64,000 bases of DNA from Mucilaginibacter paludis DSM 18603. Lineage in GTDB: Bacteria > Bacteroidota > Bacteroidia > Sphingobacteriales > Sphingobacteriaceae. The translations under genes and the position numbers were made by a program. The DNA is taken from contig NZ_CM001403.1 of assembly GCF_000166195.2 (NCBI RefSeq), positions 992,001 through 1,056,000 on the forward strand, read 5' to 3'. The notes under the pieces were generated by a model that worked only from the letters and a program-made list of their open reading frames with translations, ran no database searches and was not told where the DNA came from. Shown piece after piece: positions 55,488-63,270 of this stretch. Every line of letters begins with the position of its first letter. The stretch's first letter is position 1.

Positions 55488-56684
55488 TCAATAAATAACA
55501 GGTTGCTTGAACAGTATAAGCATATTGACCTCCCGTTGCTCTTTTGTTAAACCTAAGCCCATGCCGGCTAAAATATTCAGTAGGCTTTGCGGATTTTCCG
55601 GCTGGAAAGAGAATTTAATATCAAATTTTTCTGCGTTGCCGGTTTCATCTACTACCAGCTTTTCTATACCATAGTTTTCCACATATTGTGCAAACTCCTT
55701 CATGGTGATCATTTGCTGGTCGATCTCCCCATGCCTGGCATAGTAAGTGCGTTCACCGGATGTATTTTTTTTAATAGACCTGAATTTTGTGGTATCAGTG
55801 ATCCGCAAAATTTGGACATCTTTAATTACCGGTTTGATCTTTGCTTGTAGGTCGAAGCGTTTGGCCAGCTCTTTTTGCAATGCCGGCAACAGGTCTGCCG
55901 GATTTTGGACGATCAGGTCCAGGCAATAAACCGGCGCTTTTTTACCAACTTCTGTTTCATCAATAGTGCGGCTATAGGGATAGTGGCCATTAGCCAACAT
56001 ATAAAGGGTAGTCAAAGGCAGGTTGATGCACGTTAATCTTCGCCCGCTAAAAGCTTTATTGTCCAGCCAAGTTGTGCTTAACCCGGGATCTCCTTTGATC
56101 TCTGCCTGCATCATGAACCGGTATTGCACGGTATCTGAAGCGAAAAAGTTTTGTTTGATCAAATCCTCATGACTAACCAGGTTATCTTTTTTTTCCGGCA
56201 GGTGTACCTGTTGCTTTTTAAGTAGGCTATCAATTACTTTTTCGGTGATCGATTCCGGGCTGGTGGCCGCAATCAATTTGCCATTGGGTCCAATAAGGAT
56301 AGAATGCGGGATCAACTGATGCGGGAAGACCTTCGCGATAGCACGACCAGTATCTATAGCAAACCAAAAATTAGCTGGTTTAGATTTGATGTACAATGCC
56401 GCCCGCTTTTCGGTTTCATCGGTTACGGCAATTATCTGCAGAGATTTTGGGTACTTGGTCTGTAATTTATTTAAATGGGGCATCGCTATTAAACACGAGC
56501 CGCACCAGGTAGCCCAAAATTCCAACAGGACTACTTTGCCTTTAAGCTGGCTCAGGCTTGTGGATTTAACCGGCGAGTTAAGCAGTGTTTTAAAATCCAA
56601 ATTGGGAACCGTTTCGCTTTTTTTAACCTGGGCAACAGAAGCTTGTGCTGCACCTAACAGTAAAAGGATAAATATTCTTTTCAT
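55488..56684 (-). CDS. TlpA-like thioredoxin fused to a DUF3738 domain
   Basis: 398 residues from the ATG at 56684 (signal peptide ends at SVAQ); an upstream ATG at 56723 would put 13 residues before it. The thioredoxin domain (about 25-165) has WCGSC and the cis-Pro loop LIPHSILIGPNGK. The second half is a DUF3738-type domain of the Soli_TIGR03435 kind: GRRLTCINLPLTTLYMLANG, DLLPALQKELAKRFDL, VLVVD-like strand. DUF3738 proteins usually accompany BlaR1-type or regulatory genes. The divergent two-component system fits such a link. Confidence 0.88.
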   Translation of the reverse strand: MKRIFILLLLGAAQASVAQVKKSETVPNLDFKTLLNSPVKSTSLSQLKGKVVLLEFWATWCGSCLIAMPHLNKLQTKYPKSLQIIAVTDETEKRAALYIKSKPANFWFAIDTGRAIAKVFPHQLIPHSILIGPNGKLIAATSPESITEKVIDSLLKKQQVHLPEKKDNLVSHEDLIKQNFFASDTVQYRFMMQAEIKGDPGLSTTWLDNKAFSGRRLTCINLPLTTLYMLANGHYPYSRTIDETEVGKKAPVYCLDLIVQNPADLLPALQKELAKRFDLQAKIKPVIKDVQILRITDTTKFRSIKKNTSGERTYYARHGEIDQQMITMKEFAQYVENYGIEKLVVDETGNAEKFDIKFSFQPENPQSLLNILAGMGLGLTKEQREVNMLILFKQPVIY

Positions 56685-56729
56685 AAATCTTTTTTTTATA
56701 AAAGTACTCCTGCCATCAACCATCGCACC

Positions 56730-56764
56730 TTAACATAGGTTAACCAAAGTTAATTAGTGTTAAC
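56730..56764. promoter_or_regulatory. Operator array: four TTAAC/T motifs at an exact 10-bp period
   Basis: TTAAC at 56730, 56740 and 56760 and TTAAT at 56750, each followed by five variable bases. It lies in the 119-bp divergent region between the TlpA-DUF3738 gene and the histidine-kinase gene. Direct repeats at one helical turn are typical sites of OmpR-family response regulators, which the operon to the right encodes. Confidence 0.7.
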
Positions 56765-56803
56765 GCCCACTTTTCCTGAAGCGCTTATTGTAATTTTACA
56801 TTA

Positions 56804-58273
56804 ATGAAAAAGCATATCTTACTTATCCTGGTACTGATGTCGCTGTGTGTCACGGGTATTGTTGGCTTACAGCTTTTTTGGAATTATCAGAACTACCGAA
56901 CAACAGTAAGAGCATTTGATCATGATATCAATGAAGCCTTGAATATCGCAGTGGCCAAAGAAACAGATCAGCGGCAGGAACAGATCGTCACAAAGTTTAA
57001 GGGCTGGCTGGCAGATACCTCTTTAATCATCATTACGGCTGATCACAAAAACCGGGATAGTATGACTGTATTTTACACGCGGGATGCGCACCCCAAATTT
57101 AAAGAAGATAAAAAAAGTAAGTCCCAGTTCGGTCTGAACGATTTTAAGGAAAAACTGGACCATATTACGCCAAAAGCAAAGGCTTTAATGATTAAACATT
57201 TCGGGGATAGGATATTGAAGCGTGATCTTAAGGAAGGGATCGTTTACTATTACACGCAAATGCTGGGCGATAGCCTGGTGAAGGTATTTAATGCCAGCAA
57301 AGTAAAGCCGCCTGACCTGGAACAACTTTTCAAGCGAGAGCTGGCAAACAAGAATATCAATGCACCCTTTGTGTTCAATCCGACAGGTCAGACCGGCTTG
57401 TATCTGACCAGAAAGGTCAATACCAATTTCAGGAAGCCTTTCAAAAACGATTTTGTTTACGCGGGTATTGAAAGCCCCAATACTTATTTTTTCAAAGAAA
57501 TGAAATGGGTTATTATTACCTCGCTGCTTTTAATCATTATCACGATTAGTTGTTTTACCTATACGGTGAGGACGTTGCTATCTCAGCAAAAATTGGCCGA
57601 ATTAAAGGAGGATTTTATTAACAATATGACGCATGAGCTCAACACACCAATATCATCCATTAAAATCACCACTGAGGCACTGAAGACGTTTAAGTATAAT
57701 CCGGATATACAAAGAGAATATCTGGACATGATCAGCTATCAGTCTGATAAGCTTCAGGACCTCACCAGCAAGATTTTAAACACTGGCCGGCTAATTAAAA
57801 ACCATTCTGCCAATTGGACCGAAATTGATTTTAACGAATTGGTGTCAGCGGCGATTAATGACTTGCGACCACTAATAGAAAGCCATGATGCAATTGTCGA
57901 TTACCGACCCTCTGAAGCGGCGCCCAGCATACGTGGCGATATTTCCAGCTTAAGGAACGTGATGGTAAACCTTATTGATAATGCGTTGAAATATGCGACT
58001 GGCAGACCGTCGGTTTCCATTGAAGTAATGGCATTAGTTAACCACGCCGTTATTAAGATAACAGACAATGGCATTGGCATTCCGCGCGAGTACCATGCTC
58101 AGGTATTCGAGCAATTTTTCCGGGTTCCGCAAGGCAATTTACATGATGTCAAAGGCTTTGGCCTGGGTTTGAGCTATGTCAAACAAGTGATCCAACAGCA
58201 CCACGGCGAAGTAACCGTAGCTGACCATCAACCAACCGGCAGCGTGTTTACGATTAAATTACCGCTAAGCTGA
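56804..58273 (+). CDS. Sensor histidine kinase
   Basis: 489 residues. Two membrane helices (about 5-25 and 236-256) enclose a periplasmic sensor domain of about 210 residues. HisKA domain with the phospho-acceptor His277 in NMTHELNTP, then the HATPase motifs: NLIDNALKYA (N box), ITDNGIGIP (G1), FGLGLSYVK (G2). It autophosphorylates and passes phosphate to the regulator whose gene overlaps its stop (TGATG). The divergent TlpA-DUF3738 gene suggests a redox or envelope signal. Confidence 0.93.
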   Translation: MKKHILLILVLMSLCVTGIVGLQLFWNYQNYRTTVRAFDHDINEALNIAVAKETDQRQEQIVTKFKGWLADTSLIIITADHKNRDSMTVFYTRDAHPKFKEDKKSKSQFGLNDFKEKLDHITPKAKALMIKHFGDRILKRDLKEGIVYYYTQMLGDSLVKVFNASKVKPPDLEQLFKRELANKNINAPFVFNPTGQTGLYLTRKVNTNFRKPFKNDFVYAGIESPNTYFFKEMKWVIITSLLLIIITISCFTYTVRTLLSQQKLAELKEDFINNMTHELNTPISSIKITTEALKTFKYNPDIQREYLDMISYQSDKLQDLTSKILNTGRLIKNHSANWTEIDFNELVSAAINDLRPLIESHDAIVDYRPSEAAPSIRGDISSLRNVMVNLIDNALKYATGRPSVSIEVMALVNHAVIKITDNGIGIPREYHAQVFEQFFRVPQGNLHDVKGFGLGLSYVKQVIQQHHGEVTVADHQPTGSVFTIKLPLS

Positions 58274-58956
58274 TGGATAAGCTTAATCTTTTGCTGGTAG
58301 AAGACGAACCTTTTTTAGCACGAGTAGTCCAAGACAGCCTGGAACAGCTGGGTTACAGCGTAGTACATGCACCTGACGGAAGAAAGGCTTTTAGCTTATT
58401 TCATAATCAGTTTTTTGACCTGTGTATCATCGATGTGATGTTGCCCTATACGGATGGCTTCACACTGGTAAAACAAATCAGATCGTCAGGGTCGCAGGTG
58501 CCGGTTTTATTTCTTACAGCAAAAACCGCGACCAATGATCTGATCGAAGGGTATCAGAGCGGTGGAAATGACTATCTTAAAAAGCCTTTTAGCTTAGAAG
58601 AGCTCTTCTTAAGAATTAACGAATTATTAAAAAGAGCTAAGCCGCCTCATTCAGCTTTTGAGACGCAATCAGCCATTGGCAAATATGTATTTGTTCCACA
58701 CCAGCAGCTTTTGAAATTTGGAAGTGAAGAGCACCGGTTGTCCCACCGCGAAACCCAACTGTTAAAGCTACTTTATGATCACCGGAATGCTTTATTGGAG
58801 AGGAAACAGGCGCTGATTACTTTATGGGGTGATGACAGTTTTTTCAACACGCGTACCATGGATGTATTCATTAACAAATTACGTAAACATTTACAACACG
58901 ATACTGCCGTACAAATCATCAACGTTAGGGGCATTGGGTATAAGTTAATTTGTTAA
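58273..58956 (+). CDS. OmpR-family response regulator
   Basis: 227 residues. Receiver domain with acidic pocket EDE (residues 10-12 region), phospho-acceptor Asp54 in IIDVMLP, Thr and Lys of the switch (FLTAKT, LKKPFSLEEL). Winged-helix output domain about 130-227 (LSHRETQLLKLLYDHRNALL, MDVFINKLRKHL, VRGIGYKL). Start overlaps the kinase stop by one base. It probably binds the four-fold TTAAC array upstream of the kinase gene. Confidence 0.95.
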   Translation: MDKLNLLLVEDEPFLARVVQDSLEQLGYSVVHAPDGRKAFSLFHNQFFDLCIIDVMLPYTDGFTLVKQIRSSGSQVPVLFLTAKTATNDLIEGYQSGGNDYLKKPFSLEELFLRINELLKRAKPPHSAFETQSAIGKYVFVPHQQLLKFGSEEHRLSHRETQLLKLLYDHRNALLERKQALITLWGDDSFFNTRTMDVFINKLRKHLQHDTAVQIINVRGIGYKLIC

Positions 58957-59400
58957 CAACAGGCTCGTTTCATGATTTATCCTATTAAAGCTAACGAGCA
59001 TTACAGATCACAACAAAGGGCTATTTCGTGCTATGCGCCGTTAAGGTACCGCTTCAGATCGCTTCCCAATATAAAACTCCCAACCTTCTACAAATCTTGG
59101 TATGGCAAAGTGCTGGTTATGTGGATACAATGTCGGCTACTGATTTTTTTAAACGACAAGCAAATCCAGAGAAATATGGCAACAATTGCCGGAAGAAGTT
59201 AGGAATAAAATTAGTCCCAGAAGAATTACTGATTTGCTTGGCAAAAGTCCGAGGAATGCCATTGTCGTAAAGGATGGGAAGCGGGGGCGGGAGCAACTGT
59301 TTCGGTTGAAAGCCGTGTCTGAGAAATAATCGAACAGTCTCGGGGTATGATTATTGATAAAATATTCTTTAAATTTGTATGAACACTCATTTCTACATCC
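58957..59400. other. 444-bp region with a decayed gene remnant
   Basis: A frame at 59153-59329 reads a plausible protein tail (see pseudogene entry). The upstream frames around 58990-59150 are short and broken. The promoter of the vapBC operon should be at 59340-59400. Confidence 0.45.
59153..59329 (+). pseudogene. C-terminal remnant of an unidentified gene
   Basis: Open from a stop at 59150-59152 to the TAA at 59327-59329: IWQQLPEEVRNKISPRRITD, then LLGKSPRNAIVVKDGKRGRE and QLFRLKAVSEK. It has the make-up of a real protein tail, with a short helix-turn-helix look, but no start codon or upstream domain in frame. I cannot name the family. Confidence 0.35.
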
Positions 59401-59634
59401 ATGCAGATAGAAACACGTAAATTACATTTGATTGAAGAAATGCTCAAAGTAAAAAGTGAGGCTACTTTATCTGCTTTAGAGAACTTGCTAAAGAGGTCAG
59501 CGAAAGATACAGGCACAAAAAATACTCCAAATCTAAAAGAGTTTTCGGGAATATGGTCTAAGGATGAAGCGGAAGAAATAGAGCGTATCATAGCTGAGTC
59601 CTGTGAAACAATCCATCCCGATGACTGGAAATAA
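59401..59634 (+). CDS. Antitoxin of a VapBC-like pair, 77 aa
   Basis: A small helical acidic protein (MQIETRKLHLIEEMLKVKSEATLSALENLL) of the length and position of an antitoxin, upstream of a PIN toxin and overlapping it by 14 bp. The N-terminal helices may oligomerise, and the C-terminal FSGIWSKDEAEEIERIIAES is a typical toxin-binding tail. DNA-binding part not obvious; it may be of a Phd/DUF2281-like type rather than classical VapB. Confidence 0.8.
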   Translation: MQIETRKLHLIEEMLKVKSEATLSALENLLKRSAKDTGTKNTPNLKEFSGIWSKDEAEEIERIIAESCETIHPDDWK

Positions 59635-60013
59635 TCTGCTGGACACTAATATCGTTATCGAATTATTTAAAGGCGATGCTGCTATCACATCGTTTCTTGA
59701 AAGCCTGGAAGACGATATAAATATTCCCTTTGCTGCATTAGGAGAACTCTACCTGGGTGCCTACCGATCTGCCAACCCAAACAAACACATCAAACAGATC
59801 AATGCTTTTCTCAAAAAATGCAATGTATTGATCGCCGACGAAGCAACCGCCAATCATTATGCACAGATCAAAACAGCCTTGTTGCAAAAAGGCAAACCGA
59901 TACCTGAAAACGATATATGGATAGCAGCAGTTGCCCAACAATTCGATCTTAAACTGCACACTAAAGATAGGCACTTCAAAGAAATCGATCTTCTGAATTT
60001 ACAGAGCTGGTAA
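59621..60013 (+). CDS. vapC: PIN-domain toxin (VapC)
   Basis: 130 residues from the ATG at 59621. PIN active-site acids: Asp in LLDTNIVIELF, Glu in ALGELYLGA, Asp in PENDIWIAA and Asp in TKDRHF. Toxins of this family are Mg-dependent ribonucleases, often cutting tRNA or rRNA. Starts within the antitoxin gene, so translation is coupled. A terminator shared with the convergent higBA operon follows. A partial copy of its 3' end lies inverted at 62982-63041. Confidence 0.92.
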   Translation: MTGNNLLDTNIVIELFKGDAAITSFLESLEDDINIPFAALGELYLGAYRSANPNKHIKQINAFLKKCNVLIADEATANHYAQIKTALLQKGKPIPENDIWIAAVAQQFDLKLHTKDRHFKEIDLLNLQSW

Positions 60014-60117
60014 ATTACCACACCAGCCAATTCGCCCCGCTCGCATTTGCGGCCTATCGCCCCCGCGCGCATTCCCGCACTGTTCCGGTAAGCAATAGCG
60101 GACAGCAGAGCGCACAA

Positions 60118-60145
60118 AAAAGCCAAGCGAGGCCTGGCTTTTCAA
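60118..60145. terminator. Bidirectional terminator between vapBC and higBA
   Basis: AAAAGCCA pairs with TGGCTTTT around a 9-base loop. A tracts on the left and T tracts on the right serve both convergent operons. Confidence 0.7.
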
Positions 60146-60235
60146 TTTATCGGGTTGTATATTTTATTTCTTTCTCAGTTTGTTTAAGCCTTTCCTAATT
60201 TTTTTGCTAACCTACCGGAATTCGATTCGTTAGTA

Positions 60236-60595
60236 TTAGTAAGCTTGTATTAAAACCTGTGCAGGGATATGTAGAACTTCGTTCAATTTTCTAATCATGG
60301 CTAAGCTCAATTTTCTCTTTCCGGAAAGAATCTCAGATTTGCGGGAGCGGTACCCCAAAATATCACCCAACTCTTTTTCAGAAATTCCCATTTGATCCAG
60401 TCTGAACTTAATGGCCTCTAACGGATTTGGAGATGGTATGGGATGATGCACCAACTCATATTCTTTAATAAGTATACTAAGCACCTCTAATTCATCGGAG
60501 GCAGTTGACCCCTCCTTTATATCAGTTTGCATCAGTTCGTACACACGAGCTAAAGCGTCATTATATTGTTCTTCTGTTTTAATTGGCTTTAACAT
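60236..60595 (-). CDS. higA: HigA-like antitoxin (XRE helix-turn-helix)
   Basis: 119 residues. Helical N-terminal part, then a C-terminal XRE domain: IKFRLDQMGISEKELGDILGYRSRKSEILSGKRKLSLAMIRKL. Antitoxin that binds HigB and represses the operon. The gene order toxin-antitoxin, with 17 bp of overlap, is the HigBA hallmark. The 35-bp palindrome in front of higB is the likely operator. Confidence 0.9.
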   Translation of the reverse strand: MLKPIKTEEQYNDALARVYELMQTDIKEGSTASDELEVLSILIKEYELVHHPIPSPNPLEAIKFRLDQMGISEKELGDILGYRSRKSEILSGKRKLSLAMIRKLNEVLHIPAQVLIQAY

Positions 60596-60890
60596 AACTT
60601 ACTGTTTTTGCATCTATTTGATCATACTGTTTGTGTGTTCCGAACCATACTACAAATGCGATCTTTAGTCTATACTCAATATCTACAATCAAGCTGTAAG
60701 TATTACCTTGAATATTGAAAACACCCCGTTTGGTTGTAAGTATAGACGCATTTCGATACTGATCCTTTAATTCATTAGGACTATTCCAGGATGCCGCTGA
60801 GGCCTCTTCATACCAACTCAACAAAGCTTGTTCAGCCTGGTGATAATCGGCGGCATAGTCTTTTAAAGTTTTTGCTGCTATTACTCGCAT
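60579..60890 (-). CDS. higB: HigB-like toxin
   Basis: 103 residues from the ATG at 60890; longer starts (up to 60968) would translate through the palindromic operator. The sequence MRVIAAKTLKDYAADYHQAE, SWYEEASAASWNSPNELKDQY, NASILTTKRGVFNIQGN, and KIAFVVWFGTHKQYDQ matches the HigB_toxin family, ribosome-dependent mRNA interferases. First gene of the operon; overlaps higA. Confidence 0.9.
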   Translation of the reverse strand: MRVIAAKTLKDYAADYHQAEQALLSWYEEASAASWNSPNELKDQYRNASILTTKRGVFNIQGNTYSLIVDIEYRLKIAFVVWFGTHKQYDQIDAKTVSYVKAN

Positions 60891-60903
60891 CGCTTTTACG
60901 AAT

Positions 60904-60938
60904 ATATCAAATGTTACCAAATTGGTAACATTTGATAT
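60904..60938. promoter_or_regulatory. 35-bp perfect palindrome, probable HigA operator
   Basis: ATATCAAATGTTACCAA and its exact reverse complement around one A, 13 bp upstream of the higB start on the minus strand. The size fits binding of two HigA dimers and the position covers the promoter. Confidence 0.75.
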
Positions 60939-61024
60939 TGGAATATTTATAGTTATACAAATTGTCAATATAGCACACTACCTTAGGTTTTAATTTTAAA
61001 ACCAATCGGCGCTCGCGGATCATT

Positions 61025-61123
61025 TTTTTGAAAGCGTCCGGAGCGTATCGCCTTCCACTTCTTTTTGAGATCGCAATTTGCGACCTCAAATTCTTCATCG
61101 GTTAGACGAAACATAAATCCCAT
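61025..61123 (-). pseudogene. Broken ORF6N-domain gene
   Basis: From the ATG at 61123 the minus strand reads MGFMFRLTDEEFE, matching the ORF6N core, then leaves the frame. The +1 neighbour frame continues NLRSQIAISKRSGRRYAPDAF, which is the next conserved part of the same domain. Start and end of the protein are missing. ORF6N proteins are phage-derived regulators common on mobile islands. Confidence 0.65.
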
Positions 61124-61148
61124 CGAAAATGACACCAAAATGCAACAA

Positions 61149-61181
61149 AAAACCCCTCAAACGTAGCGTTTGAAGGGTTTT
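61149..61181. terminator. Hairpin with A/T flanks (bidirectional terminator-like)
   Basis: AAAACCCCTCAAACG and CGTTTGAAGGGTTTT form a 15-bp stem with one mismatch and a 3-base loop. Confidence 0.6.
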
Positions 61182-61203
61182 AGTGGTGTTTGATACCGTT
61201 TCA

Positions 61204-61219
61204 GTGGAGCCGGAGGGAA
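61204..61219 (-). other. tRNA/tmRNA 3'-end fragment, probable attachment site
   Basis: On the minus strand TTCCCTCCGGCTCCAC looks like the T-arm end and acceptor stem of a tRNA or tmRNA. No 5' half or anticodon arm precedes it, so this is not a gene but the duplicated core that tyrosine integrases leave at one end of an inserted element. Confidence 0.5.
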
Positions 61220-61475
61220 CGATAATTATTGAATTTATCGCTATTAATCAGCTCTTTATGTTTTTATAATCCTTGGAAGGTCACCGAATAGGTCACCACC
61301 AAAATAAACCAAATAATGCTGTTGCTTATTGATAACAAATATAACGAATAACATTTTTATTTGTGCAATAATTTTCTGTTTGCGATTCCCTTATCTGTTA
61401 TAAATTTATCACAAGTTCAGTTGAATAAATGGTATATTGAATTTCATGATGCACGTAATTAAATAATGACTGCCT

Positions 61476-61554
61476 TTATTCTATTACAAGATATAATAAA
61501 AACAGGGGTTATTCTATTACAAAAAAGGTGTAAATTTGCCCTTATTCTGTTACA
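61476..61554. repeat. Iteron-like array, copy B (3 units, 33-bp period), before the AAA ATPase
   Basis: TTATTCTATTACA at 61476 and 61509 and TTATTCTGTTACA at 61542, exactly 33 bp apart. It ends 20 bp before the ATPase ATG and contains the -7-like TAAATTTG (61531-61538). Matches copy A at 52113-52191. Confidence 0.85.
61531..61538 (+). promoter_or_regulatory. Candidate -7 element of the ATPase gene (TAAATTTG)
   Basis: TAAATTTG lies 36 bp before the ATG, between the second and third repeat units. No clear -33 TTTG at the usual spacing; the repeat unit occupies that place. Copy A has lost the motif. Confidence 0.4.
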
Positions 61555-61574
61555 TTAAGTGCGGATTTTGGAAT

Positions 61575-62948
61575 ATGGCTTTTAAAAGAAGTATAGAAGA
61601 TTATCTTAATCGCTGGAAATTAAGCACTGCGCGTAAGCCGCTTATCATAAGAGGCGCACGGCAGGTTGGCAAAACTACGTTAATACGGGATTTTGCCCAA
61701 ACCTACGCACATGCTATTGTGCTCAACTTAGAAAAGCCAGCAGACCGCCGTTACTTTGACGATTTTGATGATGTGCAAACCATTTTTGAAGCTTTATTTT
61801 TAGCACATAATATTCCTTCATCGGCGATCACAAATACTCTTTTATTTATCGATGAAATACAGGAGAGCCCCAAGGCCATCCAGTTGTTACGCTATTTTTA
61901 TGAAGAAATACCTGCGCTTCATGTCATCAGCGCAGGTTCATTGTTGGAGTTTGCCATGCAGAAAGTGCATAGCTTCCCTGTAGGTCGTGTGGAATTTTTA
62001 TATCTCCATCCGCTTAATTTTCAGGAATACCTGGAAGCCACCGGAAAGCAGGCGTTGCTGCAACAATTACGACAGGTCCCGGTGAAAGCTTTTGCCCATC
62101 AAACGTTAATGGATGCCTTTCATCGCTATGCGATTATCGGAGGTATGCCCGAAGTAATCAAAACAGACGTTGAGAAACATAGCCTTTCAGATTTACGGAT
62201 TATCTATGAAAGCATTTGGGGTACTTACAAAAATGATGTAGAAAAATACACATCCAACGAGACTGAAAGGAAAATCATTAAACATTTAATGGATACTGCA
62301 CCGCTGTACTTGGACGAACGTGTAAAATTTCAAGGCTTCGGAAATTCCAATTATAGGTCACGAGAAGTAGGAGAAGCGTTCAGAACCCTGGACGAGGCAA
62401 AGATCGTGCGTTTGATCTACCCAACTACAGACCTGCACCCGCCATTGAAGGCTGATTTGAAGAAAGCGCCGCGTTTACAATTCTTAGATACTGGCCTGGT
62501 CAATTATTCTTTAGGCATTCAAGCCGAAATGCTGGCAATGGATGATTTAAACAGTGCTTATAAGGGGGCTGTGATACCCCATTTGGTAACGCAGGAACTG
62601 ATCTCCATCCAAAGTATTTCAGCTCAAACACCGAATTTTTGGGTAAGAGAAAAAGCGCAGTCAAACGCTGAAGTTGATTTATTGTGCGCTTACGGCAAGT
62701 TGGTTATTCCCATAGAAATAAAATCGGGCAGTACAGGTAGTTTAAAATCACTCCATCAGTTCATTGAAGCCTCTGATCACCCATATGCTATTCGGATGTA
62801 CGCAGGAGCGTTCAAAGTAGAGCAAGCTATTACGCCTAATAAAAAACCTTATTTGTTGATGAATCTTCCTTACTATGCCGGCACTGCACTACTCCAATAT
62901 ATTGAATGGTTTTTACAACAGAGACTTGAGACAGACATTTCAGAGTAA
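61575..62948 (+). CDS. AAA-family ATPase with DUF4143 domain
   Basis: 457 residues from the ATG at 61575. AAA_14 domain: Walker A in GARQVGKTTL (about 28-36), Walker B LLFIDEIQES (about 90-99), sensor SAGSLLEF. Then the DUF4143 part with a PD-(D/E)XK-like core: NAEVDLLC ... IPIEIKSG. Such ATPases occur in many copies in Bacteroidota and archaea and their function is not established. The frame is intact. Upstream repeats and downstream vapC debris suggest that it arrived by insertion. Confidence 0.9.
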   Translation: MAFKRSIEDYLNRWKLSTARKPLIIRGARQVGKTTLIRDFAQTYAHAIVLNLEKPADRRYFDDFDDVQTIFEALFLAHNIPSSAITNTLLFIDEIQESPKAIQLLRYFYEEIPALHVISAGSLLEFAMQKVHSFPVGRVEFLYLHPLNFQEYLEATGKQALLQQLRQVPVKAFAHQTLMDAFHRYAIIGGMPEVIKTDVEKHSLSDLRIIYESIWGTYKNDVEKYTSNETERKIIKHLMDTAPLYLDERVKFQGFGNSNYRSREVGEAFRTLDEAKIVRLIYPTTDLHPPLKADLKKAPRLQFLDTGLVNYSLGIQAEMLAMDDLNSAYKGAVIPHLVTQELISIQSISAQTPNFWVREKAQSNAEVDLLCAYGKLVIPIEIKSGSTGSLKSLHQFIEASDHPYAIRMYAGAFKVEQAITPNKKPYLLMNLPYYAGTALLQYIEWFLQQRLETDISE

Positions 62949-62981
62949 TCTATAGGCACTTGCCCTCATAGATTTGGTAAT

Positions 62982-63041
62982 TTACCGGCTCTGTAAACTC
63001 AGAAGATCGATTCCTTTGAGGTGCTTATCTTTAGTGTTTGG
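62982..63041 (-). pseudogene. Inverted fragment of a vapC-like toxin gene
   Basis: The minus strand reads TKDKHLKGIDLLSLQSR then stop, nearly the same as the end of the VapC at 59621-60013 (TKDRHFKEIDLLNLQSW). DNA identity is about 88% over some 65 bp and continues past the stop codon (GGTAAATTACCA). The rest of the gene is absent. Confidence 0.8.
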
Positions 63042-63090
63042 TATTACTCAATAGTCCCAATTCATGAAAATTGTTTTTCTCGTTTAAGCA

Positions 63091-63270
63091 CTAATCATTT
63101 TCCACGGGGTCTATTTTTACCACCTGAGTTTCTTTCTTGTTGGAAATGCTACCGTTTTTATTGATTTTGTTAGTCCTTCTTAATGTTAATCTCGCAATAT
63201 CATATACAGGCACCTCTTTGGGGATAAGATCAATGATATCACACTCAAATACCTTCGATAAAAGTTTCAT
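63091..63270 (-). CDS. Small XRE-like regulator, possibly N-terminally truncated, 59 aa
   Basis: From the ATG at 63270: MKLLSKVFECDIIDLIPKEV, then VPVYDIARLTLRRTNKINK and a polar tail. The first part matches the last helix of an XRE domain (LxxxSKVFEC...DLIP). The frame is open upstream to 63336 (LTGSKKRKVLSFAVKSPF), so an N-terminal HTH part may be lost. Probably a remnant of a mobile-element regulator. Confidence 0.45.
   Translation of the reverse strand: MKLLSKVFECDIIDLIPKEVPVYDIARLTLRRTNKINKNGSISNKKETQVVKIDPVEND

Larger units (their letters stand above)
60939..61574. other. Mosaic spacer between higBA and the AAA ATPase gene
   Basis: Contains, in order, a broken ORF6N gene (about 61025-61123, minus), an intrinsic-terminator-like hairpin (61149-61181), a tRNA-3'-end-like sequence (61204-61219), two close GGTCACC copies (61276-61296) and the 33-bp-period repeat copy B (61476-61554). 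Confidence 0.7.

Noticed and set aside
60907..61098. 63-codon minus-strand frame as an independent gene
   Set aside because: It is the shifted half of a broken ORF6N gene and runs into the higB operator.
61204..61219. Complete tRNA gene
   Set aside because: No matching 5' acceptor strand or anticodon arm within 100 bp on the minus strand.
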